A model generated the notes under the pieces. That model had not been told where the DNA came from, did no database searches, and worked only from the letters and a program-made list of their open reading frames with translations. From Streptomyces radiopugnans (GTDB lineage: Bacteria > Actinomycetota > Actinomycetes > Streptomycetales > Streptomycetaceae): 64,000 nucleotides of DNA. Within the stretch, counting starts at the first letter, position 1. Each line of letters starts with the position of its first letter. The stretch covers positions 310,001 to 374,000 of the forward strand of contig NZ_FOET01000003.1 in assembly GCF_900110735.1 (NCBI RefSeq), given 5' to 3'. The translations under genes were made by a program, and so were the position numbers. This document shows positions 44,589-52,816 of this stretch, piece by piece.

Positions 44589-45164
44589 ATGACCCCTAGG
44601 ACCGCTGACCGGCCGCAGATGCTCGCCGAGGAGTTCGAGCAGATCGCCCGCACGGCGCCGGAGACCGTGCGGCTGGAGTTCGTCAACGGAAAGCTAGAGG
44701 TCAAACCGGTGCCGGACGGAGATCACGGGGCGATCATCATGTGGCTTCTCAAGCAGTGCATGCGGCAGCGCCCCGAGTTGGCCCTGTACCCGGAACAGGG
44801 AATCAAGGTCGAGAAGTACCGGGGCGGCCGTGCCCGCCCCGACGGCGCCCTCGTACCCGAGGACCACTTCGCGGGCCAGGGCGAGTGGGCCGAACCCGGC
44901 GGCGTGCTGATGACCGTCGGGGTCACCTCGTACGACCCGGACACCGACCGGCGTGACCGGGTGGAGAAGCGAGACGCCTACGCGGCGGCGGGCATCCCCG
45001 TCCACCTCCTCGTCGACCGCGACGACCACAGCGTCACCGTGCACTCCGAGCCTGAGGGCGGCACGTACCGGAGCCGGACGACGCGGCCGTACGGGGCCGT
45101 GGTGGAGATCCCCGACCCGGTCGGGATCACGCTGCGGACGGAGAAGCTCAAGGACTATGCCTGA
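44589..45164 (+). CDS. Uma2-family PD-(D/E)XK-like protein with altered active site
   Basis: 191 aa from the ATG at 44589 (GGGGAGG 7 nt upstream). The ATG at 44529 in an ATGA overlap with the previous stop adds 20 residues and is an equally possible start. Uma2 features are the VRLEFVNGKLEVKP strand, RARPDGALVPE with the catalytic Asp, and DRRDRVEKRDAYAAAGIPVHLLVD with the Lys. The usual VEV/VEVTS strand reads VGVTS, so the Glu of the PD-(D/E)XK core is Gly here, a one-base GAG to GGG change. The protein may bind but not cut nucleic acid. Uma2 genes are hugely expanded in Streptomyces, with unknown roles. Confidence 0.85.
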   Translation: MTPRTADRPQMLAEEFEQIARTAPETVRLEFVNGKLEVKPVPDGDHGAIIMWLLKQCMRQRPELALYPEQGIKVEKYRGGRARPDGALVPEDHFAGQGEWAEPGGVLMTVGVTSYDPDTDRRDRVEKRDAYAAAGIPVHLLVDRDDHSVTVHSEPEGGTYRSRTTRPYGAVVEIPDPVGITLRTEKLKDYA

Positions 45165-45191
45165 CGTGCCCGCCGGGGGCGCCCGGCGGGC

Positions 45192-46361
45192 CTACGGGTG
45201 GAAGACCGCGCGGACGCAGCCGTCCTTCTTGTGCTTGAACATGTCGTAGCCCTTGGCCGCCCGGTCCAGGGACATGGTGTGGGTGGCCAGGTGCGCGGTG
45301 CTGATCTCGCCGGCGGCGATGCGCTCCAGCAGCATCGGGATGTAGCGCTGGCCGTGCATCTGCGCGCCGCGCAGCGTCAGCCCCTTGTTGACGACCATGC
45401 CGAGCGGGAACTTGTCGACCGCTCCGGCGAAGACGCCCAGCACGAAGACCGTGCCGCCCTTGCGGCAGGCGTGGACGGCCTGGCGCACGGCGGTGGGGCG
45501 GTCGGTCTGGAGGCGGAGCTGGTGCTTGGCCTGGTCGTACAGGTAGCCGGGGCCGCTGCTGTGGGCCTCCATGCCGACGGCCTCGATGCACACGTCCGGG
45601 CCCCGGCCGCCGGTGCGCTCGCGCAGCTCGGCGGCGACGTCGGTGGAGGTGTAGTCGATGGTCTCGGCTCCGATGTACGTCTCGGTCATCGCCAGCCGCT
45701 CGGGGATCCGGTCGATGCAGATGACGCGTTCGGCGCCCTTGAGCACGGACGCCCGCGCCGCCATCTGGCCGACCGCGCCGCAGCCCCACACCGCCACCAC
45801 GTCGCCGGGCTTCACCCCGCCGAGGTCGGCGCCCATCCAGCCGGTGGGCACGGAGTCGGAGGCGAACAGCGCGCTGAGGTCGTCGACGCCCTCGGGGACG
45901 GAGAAGGCCCCGTAGTCGGCGAAGGGGACGCGCACGTACTCGGCGTGGCTGCCGCGGATGCCGCCCATGGCGTGCGAGTAGCCGAAGATCCCGGCGGTCT
46001 CGTAGCCGAAGAGGGCCTGGCCGATGCCGGGGTTGGTGTTGGTGTTGTCGCACAGCGACCACATGTCGTTCCGGCAGTACCAGCAGCGGCCGCAGCCGAT
46101 GAAGGAGCACACCACGACCCGGTCGCCGACCCTGTGGCGGCGCACTCCGGAACCGGTCTCGACCACCTCGCCGACGAACTCGTGCCCGATCACGTCACCG
46201 GGCTGCATGGCGGGGATGTAGCCGCCGATGATGTGCAGGTCGGAGCCGCAGGTGGTGCTCAGCAGCAGCCGTACGACGATGTCCTGGTCGTTGCGGATCT
46301 CCGGTTCGGGGATCTGCTCGACCGACAGCTTGTTGACGCCTTCCCAGCACAGAGCCCTCAC
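45192..46361 (-). CDS. Zinc-dependent alcohol dehydrogenase, threonine/formaldehyde dehydrogenase-like
   Basis: 389 aa from the GTG at 46361, with GGGAGGG upstream. Catalytic zinc region TTCGSDLHIIGGY and IGHEFVGEVVE; structural zinc lobe FIGCGRCWYCRNDMWSLC. The Rossmann motif is VAVWGCGAVGQMAARAS, and ICIDRIPERL suggests NAD. The inserted loop (NTNTNPGIGQALFGYETAGIF) and GVDDLSALFASDSVPTGW resemble formaldehyde dehydrogenase-like enzymes. The substrate is unknown. A start overlapping the upstream stop as GTGA indicates an operon with the gene at 46358-46834. It is a distant paralogue of the enzyme at 21601-22770. Confidence 0.88.
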   Translation of the reverse strand: MRALCWEGVNKLSVEQIPEPEIRNDQDIVVRLLLSTTCGSDLHIIGGYIPAMQPGDVIGHEFVGEVVETGSGVRRHRVGDRVVVCSFIGCGRCWYCRNDMWSLCDNTNTNPGIGQALFGYETAGIFGYSHAMGGIRGSHAEYVRVPFADYGAFSVPEGVDDLSALFASDSVPTGWMGADLGGVKPGDVVAVWGCGAVGQMAARASVLKGAERVICIDRIPERLAMTETYIGAETIDYTSTDVAAELRERTGGRGPDVCIEAVGMEAHSSGPGYLYDQAKHQLRLQTDRPTAVRQAVHACRKGGTVFVLGVFAGAVDKFPLGMVVNKGLTLRGAQMHGQRYIPMLLERIAAGEISTAHLATHTMSLDRAAKGYDMFKHKKDGCVRAVFHP

Positions 46362-46834
46362 AGCACTCCCTCCCCGCCCGCTCGCCTGGAGGCCAGTCCG
46401 ACGACCTTGCCTCCGACCGTGTCGCCGCGTCCGGTCGGCGGCGCGTCCGGCAGCATCACCTCACCGGTCTCCAGCAGGGACTTGGCCTCGCGCAGCGCGC
46501 GCCGCACCCCCTGGCGCGGATCCTTCCCCGCGAGCCGGGACGGCAGTGAGGCGGAGGCGGGCGACGCGGGTTCGCGCAGCCGGGCGGCCAGCTCGGTGCC
46601 GCGGTCGCCGGGGGCGGGCCGCACGGTGATCTCCAGCGCGTCGCCGAACTCGTCCAGGGGGCTGGGCGGGTCGCCGTGGGGCATCACGTCGGTCGGCGCG
46701 CGGTTGATGGTCACGACCATCCAGCGCTCGCCGTCCTCCCGCGCCCTGCGCCGTGCGGACGCGGCCTTGCGCAGGACCGCCGCGCCCGCTCCGGCGCCCG
46801 CGAGGACCAGCGCCGTGCGTGCCAGTTGGTTCAT
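46358..46834 (-). CDS. Membrane-anchored protein upstream of the dehydrogenase
   Basis: 158 aa from the ATG at 46834. A short N-terminal membrane segment (LARTALVLAGAGAGAAVLRK) is followed by WMVVTINRAPTDVMPHGDPPSPLDEFGDALEITVRPAPG and a basic C-terminus. The middle is like the coenzyme-Q-binding/START-type cyclase fragments common in streptomycetes (WMVVTINRxPxxV). It may tether or partner the dehydrogenase. The function is unknown. It overlaps the dehydrogenase start. Confidence 0.75.
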   Translation of the reverse strand: MNQLARTALVLAGAGAGAAVLRKAASARRRAREDGERWMVVTINRAPTDVMPHGDPPSPLDEFGDALEITVRPAPGDRGTELAARLREPASPASASLPSRLAGKDPRQGVRRALREAKSLLETGEVMLPDAPPTGRGDTVGGKVVGLASRRAGGEGVL

Positions 46835-46995
46835 GGCCTTCCGCCTCCCGCTCCGTCTGCCGTCGTTGCCGGGCTGTCCGGAGTACCCCCGTGGAGCGGC
46901 GGCCATGCGCGGCGGAGGTCAGGGTGGCCGGGCAGGCCGGCGTTCATCCGTAAGAGTGAAGGCCGGACAACGGCTCGTCCGTGCCGTCGTGATCG

Positions 46996-47520
46996 GTGAG
47001 GATCCCGTTCGTGGAGAAGACCCCGGACGGCGGCTGGACCGCCGAGGACCTGGACCGGATCCCCGGTCTGCCCTCGCACACGCGACTTCTCGACGGCGAG
47101 CTGGTCTTACGCGCTCCGCAGACCGTCTTCCACATGCGCGCGATGCGCCTGCTGGAGAACCACCTCCTGCAGGCGGCCCCGCCCGAGCTGGAGGTCGTCC
47201 GGTAGATGACCGTCACCCTCGGGAAGCGGGACCGTCCGGAACCGGACGTCGTGCTGGCCGTCGAGGTGGTGTCGGACGACTCCGAGGCGCGCGACCGCGA
47301 GACCAAGCCGCGCAAGTACGCCGCGGCCGGGATCCCGCACTTCTGGCGGGTGGAGGCGGGGGAGGGCGAGGACGGTGCCGCGAGCCCCGTCGTGTACGCC
47401 TTCGAGCTGGAGCCCGCCACCCGCACCTACGCCGTGACCGGCATCCACCACGAGCGGCTGAAAACGGATGTCCCGTTTCCGGTGGATATCGACCTGACCG
47501 CGGTCGCGCGGCGGGTGTGA
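46996..47520 (+). pseudogene. Broken Uma2-family gene: in-frame TAG and internal deletion
   Basis: One frame begins at GTG 46996, is stopped by TAG at 47203-47205 directly followed by ATG, and continues to 47520. The upstream part (GGWTAEDLDRIPGLPSHTRLLDGELV; HMRAMRLLENHL) and downstream part (VVLAVEVVSDDSEARDRETKPRKYAAAGIPHFWRV) are consecutive halves of a Uma2 protein. Paralogues carry Glu (GAG) where TAG stands, so a single G-to-T change explains the stop. Also, about 25 residues between RPEPD and the VEVVS strand are missing, in phase. The VEVVS strand keeps its Glu. It is a decaying relative of the gene at 44589. Confidence 0.8.
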
Positions 47521-47725
47521 GCTGCGCAACGTTCCCGTGTGAAGAGGCCGTGAGCGGGCAGGGGTGCCCGCTGAGCCGGTGCGACGTGGCGCCGCGCCGC
47601 GCTGCTTGTGGGCGGTACATCTCACGATGTGGTAGAGGCGGGGTCGGAAAGGCCTGCTCGGTAAACTGAAGCGACCGCTGGGTTCCTGTACGGGAGCCCC
47701 GGAAGACAGATTACGAGGAGCGCAC

Positions 47726-48997
47726 GTGGGCCTTGTCGTGCAGAAGTACGGCGGCTCCTCCGTTGCCGATGCCGAGGGCATCAAGCGCGTTGCCAAGCGA
47801 GTCATCGAAGCCAAGAAGAACGGCCACCAGGTGGTCGTCGTGGTTTCGGCGATGGGCGACACGACGGACGAGCTGATCGATCTCGCTGGAGAGGTGTCCC
47901 CGGTCACGTCGGGGCGCGAGTTCGACATGCTGCTGACCGCCGGAGAGCGGATCTCCATGGCCCTGCTGGCCATGGCGATCAAATCCCTCGGCCACGAGGC
48001 GCAGTCGTTCACGGGGAGCCAGGCCGGCGTCATCACCGACTCCGTCCACAACAAGGCCCGCATCATCGACGTCACGCCGGGCCGTATCCAGACCGCGCTG
48101 GACGAGGGCAACATCGCCATCGTCGCCGGTTTCCAGGGTGTGTCCCAGGACAAGAAGGACATCACCACCCTGGGCCGGGGCGGCTCGGACACCACCGCGG
48201 TGGCGCTGGCCGCCGCGCTGAACGCCGAGGTCTGCGAGATCTACACCGACGTCGACGGCGTCTTCACCGCCGACCCGCGGGTCGTGAAGAAGGCCCGCAA
48301 GATCGACTGGATCTCGTTCGAGGACATGCTGGAGCTGGCCAGCTCCGGATCCAAGGTGCTGCTGCACCGGTGCGTGGAGTACGCACGCCGTTACAACATC
48401 CCGATCCACGTCCGCTCCTCCTTCTCCGGGCTGCGGGGCACGTGGGTCAGCAACCAGCCGCAAGGGGACCAGCCGATGGAGCAGGCGCTCATCTCCGGTG
48501 TCGCACACGACACCTCCGAGGCGAAGATCACGGTCGTCGGAGTGCCGGACAAGCCGGGCGAGGCCGCGAAGATCTTCCGGGCCATCGCGGACGCCGAGCT
48601 GAACATCGACATGGTGGTGCAGAACGTCTCCGCCGCGTCCACCGGTCTGACCGACATCTCCTTCACCCTGCCCAAGACCGACGGCCGCCGGGCCATCGAG
48701 GCGCTGGAGCGGGCGAAGGCCGGCATCGGCTTCGACTCCCTGCGCTACGACGACCAGATCGCCAAGATCTCCCTGGTCGGCGCGGGTATGAAGACCAACC
48801 CGGGCGTCACCGCCACCTTCTTCGAGGCGCTGTCGGGCGCCGGGGTCAACATCGAGCTGATCTCGACCTCCGAGATCCGCATCTCGGTCGTCACCCGCAA
48901 GGACGACGTCAACGAGGCCGTCCGCGCGGTGCACACCGCGTTCGGCCTGGACAGCGAGAGCGACGAGGCGGTCGTCTACGGGGGCACCGGGCGATGA
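47726..48997 (+). CDS. lysC: Aspartate kinase
   Basis: 423 aa from the GTG at 47726, GAGGAG upstream. The catalytic domain has [42 protein letters not shown] and the ATP loop [15 protein letters not shown]. Two ACT domains (about 265-420; [36 protein letters not shown]) bind the feedback inhibitors Lys and Thr. The first ACT begins beside an internal ATG (48476, residue 251) with AAGGGG 8 nt before it, fitting the known alpha/beta heterotetramer made from internal initiation. It phosphorylates Asp at the entry to Lys/DAP, Met and Thr synthesis. The asd gene overlaps its stop. Confidence 0.97.
   Translation: MGLVVQKYGGSSVADAEGIKRVAKRVIEAKKNGHQVVVVVSAMGDTTDELIDLAGEVSPVTSGREFDMLLTAGERISMALLAMAIKSLGHEAQSFTGSQAGVITDSVHNKARIIDVTPGRIQTALDEGNIAIVAGFQGVSQDKKDITTLGRGGSDTTAVALAAALNAEVCEIYTDVDGVFTADPRVVKKARKIDWISFEDMLELASSGSKVLLHRCVEYARRYNIPIHVRSSFSGLRGTWVSNQPQGDQPMEQALISGVAHDTSEAKITVVGVPDKPGEAAKIFRAIADAELNIDMVVQNVSAASTGLTDISFTLPKTDGRRAIEALERAKAGIGFDSLRYDDQIAKISLVGAGMKTNPGVTATFFEALSGAGVNIELISTSEIRISVVTRKDDVNEAVRAVHTAFGLDSESDEAVVYGGTGR
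48476..48997 (+). other. Internal start for the aspartate kinase beta subunit
   Basis: ATG 48476 lies in frame in lysC, 8 nt after AAGGGG. It would give a 173-aa product starting [19 protein letters not shown], containing both ACT domains, as is known for actinobacterial and Bacillus class II aspartate kinases. Use here is inferred. Confidence 0.55.
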
Positions 48998-50088
48998 CCC
49001 CCGCCGGGGGCTTCCCCCGAGCCCCGATCGGTCGCGCCGACCGGCCCACCCTGGCCGTGGTCGGCGCGACCGGGGCCGCCGGCACCGTGCTGCTGGGGCT
49101 GCTGTCGGAGCGCGCGGACGTCTGGGGGGAGATCCGCCTGGTCGCCTCGGAGCGTTCGGCCGGCCGCAAGCTGGCGGTGCGCGGTGAGGAGGTCGAGGTC
49201 CTCGCGCTGGGCGAGGAGGTCTTCGACGGCGTGGACGTCGCGATGTTCGACGTGCCCGCCGAGGTCGCGGCCCGCTGGGCGCCGGTGGCGGCGGCCCGGG
49301 GCGCGGTGGTGGTGGACAACTCCGGCGCGTTCCGGACGGATCCGGACGTACCGCTGGTCGTCCCCGAGGTCAACGCCCACGCGGCGCGGAACAGGCCCCG
49401 CGGCATCGTCGCCGGTCCCGGCTGCGCCACCCTGACGATGATCGTGGCGCTGGGGGCCCTGCACGCGGAGTGGGCCCTGGAGGAGCTGGTCGTCTCCACC
49501 TACCAGGCCGTCTCCGAGTCCGGGCGGCGGGGTGTGGAGGCCCTGCGCGGGCAGCTCGCGGCCGTGGCCGGCGCCGAGCTGGGCGTCCACCCCGGCGACG
49601 TACGGCGCGCGGTGGGCGACACCGGCCCGTACGCGGCGCCGATCGCGCTCAACGTGGTGCCCTTCTCCGGGACGCCGGCCGAGGACGGCTGGACGACCGA
49701 GGAGCTGGCCGTCCGCGAGGAGACCCGCAGGGTCCTGGGCCTGCCGGGGCTGCGTGCCACCGCCACCTGTGTGCGCGTACCCGTCGTCACCACCCACTCG
49801 GTGTCGGTGCACGCCCGCTTCGAGAGCGAGGTCTCGGTGGGCAAGGCGCACGAGATCCTGGCGAACGCGCCGGGCGTGGTGGTGTGCGACGATCCGGTGG
49901 CGGGCGAGTTCCCCACCCCCGCCGACGCGGTCGGCACCGACCCCGTCTGGGCGGGGCGGGTGCGGCGCTCGCCGGACGACCCGCGGGCGCTGGAGCTGTT
50001 CGTGTGCGGCGACAACCTCCGCAAGGGTGCCGCGCTCAACATGGCGCAGATCGGCGAACTGGTCGCGGCCGAGCGGGCCGAGGACTGA
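48994..50088 (+). CDS. asd: Aspartate-semialdehyde dehydrogenase with divergent active-site motif
   Basis: 364 aa from the ATG at 48994, in an ATGA overlap with lysC. NADP-binding [50 protein letters not shown], and the C-terminal [21 protein letters not shown] and [22 protein letters not shown] are typical. The active site is unusual: the Cys is in [10 protein letters not shown] where actinobacterial enzymes have NPNCTT, so the Asn beside the Cys is lost. The following QAVSGAG loop reads QAVSESG. All differences from the consensus codons are A-to-G-like. It is the second step of the aspartate pathway. The family assignment is sure; activity is not. Confidence 0.9.
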   Translation: MTPAGGFPRAPIGRADRPTLAVVGATGAAGTVLLGLLSERADVWGEIRLVASERSAGRKLAVRGEEVEVLALGEEVFDGVDVAMFDVPAEVAARWAPVAAARGAVVVDNSGAFRTDPDVPLVVPEVNAHAARNRPRGIVAGPGCATLTMIVALGALHAEWALEELVVSTYQAVSESGRRGVEALRGQLAAVAGAELGVHPGDVRRAVGDTGPYAAPIALNVVPFSGTPAEDGWTTEELAVREETRRVLGLPGLRATATCVRVPVVTTHSVSVHARFESEVSVGKAHEILANAPGVVVCDDPVAGEFPTPADAVGTDPVWAGRVRRSPDDPRALELFVCGDNLRKGAALNMAQIGELVAAERAED

Positions 50089-50613
50089 CGGGGACCGGAG
50101 GGCCGCCGAGGGCCGGCGCGATCTGACCGGAACCGCCGAGGACCGACGCGGACCGACGGGCGTTCACGGGATTCAGGGGGTTGGCCGGAAACAGCCGTCG
50201 GCCTCCGCCGGCCGCGGCGGTTCCGGATGCGGCCCCGCCGCTGCCGAAGGTCCCTGACTGCCGTCTCGCGGGCTCCGGGCCCGTCCTCCGGCGGGCTCGG
50301 GTCGGCGGGTGCGCGGACCGTGTGCTCCGGTGCCGATGGCCGGATCCGGACCCCGGTACCGATTGTGAAGGACCTGTGATGAAGTCATACCTGGTAACCG
50401 CTTGATCCGGACCAGCCTTCTGGATGAGGATTTTCCCTCGCATGCCCGGAACCGTGATCCGGGCGCGGGCGTCTCCCGCTCCACTGCCGGAAGCCGAAGG
50501 CGCCTGTTCGGCGGCGGAGAGGAAGAGGTGGTGCGCATGCGGTCGTCCGGCTCGCCGGAAAGAACGACACTCCGCGCGTACAACCCTGACGGGGGGCAGC
50601 GTGTCCAACAGGC
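50089..50613. other. Gene-free stretch between asd and the ECF sigma gene
   Basis: 525 bp. It starts with short GACCGACG-like low-complexity sequence (50100-50160). A less G+C-rich part (50340-50460) may hold the sigma gene promoter; a tiny ORF with a good ribosome site lies at 50379-50405. No clear -35/-10 pair was found. Confidence 0.5.
50379..50405 (+). CDS. Possible 8-residue leader ORF upstream of the ECF sigma gene
   Basis: ATG 50379 codes MKSYLVTA and stops at TGA 50403-50405. GAAGGA lies 6 nt before the ATG, a better ribosome site than that of the sigma gene. It may be a translated leader or chance. Confidence 0.25.
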   Translation: MKSYLVTA

Positions 50614-51276
50614 GTGGCAGAGGCACTCGGAATCGCAACGGCGCCCGTACGGGTCCCCGCGGGCGGCGGCACGCCCGGCAGGGGCATGCCCGTGATCGCT
50701 CCCTGGTCGGCGTCCCGTCCCGCACAGCTCCCCTCGCAGGCGAGGGACGCTGACGGCACGATGGCAGCAGGCACCACAGTGGCGGGCACCACCGTCGACC
50801 ACCTCACCGAGACCTACCAGGCCCACTACCGCTCCCTGCTCGGGCTCGCCGCCCTGCTGCTCGACGACACGGCGTCCTGCGAGGACGTGGTGCAGGAGGC
50901 GTTCATCCGAGTGCACTCGGCGCGCAGGCGGGTGCGGGAGCCGGAGAAGACCCTGGCGTACCTGCGCCAGACCGTCGTCAACCTCTCCCGCTCCACGCTG
51001 CGCCGCCGCATCCTGGGGCTGAAGCTGCTCTCCAAGCCGATGCCGGACATGGCCAGCGCGGAGGAGGGCGCGTACGCGCGCATCGAGCAGGACGAGTTGA
51101 AGAAGGCGCTGCGCAAGCTCCAGCGCCGCCAGCGGGAGGTACTGGTCCTGCGGTACTTCGCGGACATGACCGAGTCGCAGGTCGCCGAGACGCTCGGCAT
51201 CTCGCTCGGTTCGGTGAAGGCCTACGGCTCGCGGGGCATCGCCGCCCTGCGGGTCGCGATGGAGGCGCCCGCATGA
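50614..51276 (+). CDS. ECF sigma factor (SigE-like family)
   Basis: 220 aa from the GTG at 50614; ATG 50686 and ATG 50761 are possible later starts, and codon bias is weak before 50761. Sigma2 has HLTETYQAHYRSLLGLAALLLDD and CEDVVQEAFIRVHSA. Sigma4 has LQRRQREVLVLRYFADMTESQVAETLGISLGSVKAYGSRGIAAL. It matches the SigE-type ECFs placed beside asd in Streptomyces. The next gene starts in its stop as ATGA and codes a membrane protein likely to act as its partner or anti-sigma factor. Confidence 0.88.
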   Translation: MAEALGIATAPVRVPAGGGTPGRGMPVIAPWSASRPAQLPSQARDADGTMAAGTTVAGTTVDHLTETYQAHYRSLLGLAALLLDDTASCEDVVQEAFIRVHSARRRVREPEKTLAYLRQTVVNLSRSTLRRRILGLKLLSKPMPDMASAEEGAYARIEQDELKKALRKLQRRQREVLVLRYFADMTESQVAETLGISLGSVKAYGSRGIAALRVAMEAPA

Positions 51277-52697
51277 GCGGCGACGGACGGCACGAGGAAC
51301 AGCGCGACCCGCAGGGGGGACCCGGAGCCGGACACGGCCCGGGCGGTGAGCGGAAGACGACGGAGCCGGAGCCGGGTCCCTCCGGCCGGGCTTCCGGCGA
51401 CCGTGACGAGGGGGAGGGGCGGGACGGACGGGAGCCGGACGCGAGCGGCCCGGTGGACGGGAGCCCGGCGAACGGGGACTCGGCGGACGGGGACCGGGCG
51501 GGCGAGGATCCGGCGGGCCCGGCGGCCGACCCGGACGCCCCGGTGGACCCGGCCGGCCTGGACGAGCGCTCGCTGCGGCTGATGCTGCGCGGCGCCGTCG
51601 AGGACGTCGCGCCGGCCCCGGACGCCCTCGAACGCCTCCACCACGCCGTACCCGCCCGCCGTGCCCGCCGCAGGCAGCTCACGGTCGGGGCGGCCGCGGC
51701 CGCCCTCGTCATCGGTGTGGCCACTCCCGCCCTGGTGCAGAGCGGCGTCATCACCCGGGTCCTGGACGGCAACACCACCAACGCCGCCAGCACCCACGAC
51801 CGGCAGGAGGGGGCCGGGGCGGGCGGCCAGAGCGGCGATGCCGCGAACCAGGGCGCCGACCAGTACTCCGGAGGCGGCGGCAGGGAGGACGCGGCCGGGT
51901 CGCGCGACGGCTCCGGCAGGGACGGCACCGCCTCCCCCGAGACCGGTGACACCCTCGGTCCCACCTCTCCGAGCTGCCTGCGCTCCCAGATCGGCGACGG
52001 CGGATCCACGGTGAGCCCCGCCGACGAGGAAGGCCATGTGTACGGGGCCTTCAGGGTCACGAACACCTCGGACGCCTCCTGCCTCGTGGACGGATCCGAC
52101 ACCGTCACCGCCACCCCGGAGGGCGCCGCCGACCCGACCGGCTTCAGCGTCGTCGCCCACACCTCCGGCGGCAGGGCCTCCAAGCTGCCCGACCCGCAGC
52201 TCGAACCCGGTTCGTTCGTCCTGGGGCCGGGCCAGTCGTACCTGGTGCGGTTCGCCTGGGTGCCGCGCGAGGGCGGCGGCACCACCGGCTGCCCGGCGAC
52301 CCCCGGCCCGGATCCGACGGCCCCCGGCGACTCCTCCGGCGGCACCGGCGGCACGGACTCCTCCGGCGGCAGCGGCGGAAGCGGTGGCACCGGCGACAGC
52401 GGCGGCACGGACTCCTCCGGCGGCACCGGCGGAAGCGGTGGCGCCGGCGGCAGCACGACACCCCCCGACAGCGGTCAGGGCGGTGAGGGCGGCGACACCG
52501 TCGAGGAGCCCACCGAGAGCAGCGGCATCAGCCCCCAGCTCGCGTACGACACAGGTGGCAGCGGATCGGGCGCCGCGGCGGCCTCGGTCGTCCTGCGCTA
52601 CGTGCCGGCGGCGGGCGAGCCGCGCATCGGCAAGATCGAGATCACCGGGGCCTGCGCCGGGACGGTGTACCGCACCGGCCCCATCCCCGAGGGCTGA
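51273..52697 (+). CDS. Membrane protein coupled to the ECF sigma factor
   Basis: 474 aa from the ATG at 51273, overlapping the sigma stop by 4 nt. A long charged Gly/Asp/Pro N-terminal region (1-95) precedes a cytosolic helical segment (LDERSLRLMLRGAVEDVAPAPDALERLHHAV) and one membrane span (about 133-153). The outside part is Ser/Gly-rich with a beta-rich region (SCLRSQIGDGG; HVYGAFRVTNTSDASCLVDGSD) and a long SSGG-repeat linker. The short cytosolic helix before the span is where sigma binding would occur (inference). No zinc anti-sigma HxxxCxxC motif is seen. Confidence 0.85.
   Translation: MSGDGRHEEQRDPQGGPGAGHGPGGERKTTEPEPGPSGRASGDRDEGEGRDGREPDASGPVDGSPANGDSADGDRAGEDPAGPAADPDAPVDPAGLDERSLRLMLRGAVEDVAPAPDALERLHHAVPARRARRRQLTVGAAAAALVIGVATPALVQSGVITRVLDGNTTNAASTHDRQEGAGAGGQSGDAANQGADQYSGGGGREDAAGSRDGSGRDGTASPETGDTLGPTSPSCLRSQIGDGGSTVSPADEEGHVYGAFRVTNTSDASCLVDGSDTVTATPEGAADPTGFSVVAHTSGGRASKLPDPQLEPGSFVLGPGQSYLVRFAWVPREGGGTTGCPATPGPDPTAPGDSSGGTGGTDSSGGSGGSGGTGDSGGTDSSGGTGGSGGAGGSTTPPDSGQGGEGGDTVEEPTESSGISPQLAYDTGGSGSGAAAASVVLRYVPAAGEPRIGKIEITGACAGTVYRTGPIPEG
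52330..52455 (+). repeat. Gly/Ser/Thr-coding tandem repeats
   Basis: Imperfect GACTCCTCCGGCGGCACCGG-type units within the membrane-protein gene encode repeated DSSGGTGG blocks, likely an extended extracellular linker. Confidence 0.65.
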
Positions 52698-52816
52698 CGT
52701 ACGGCGGGCCCGCGCAGGGCGGGCCCGCGTACGCGCGGAAGGCGAACGGGCGGCCCCGGCGGCGCGGGGCGGGGGCGAGTGGGCCGCCCCCGGCCCGCCC
52801 CCGTACCGTTGAGGGC

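Noticed and set aside
46996..47520. Two separate small genes
   Set aside because: They are consecutive in one frame, and each is half of a Uma2 domain, so one broken gene is the simpler reading.
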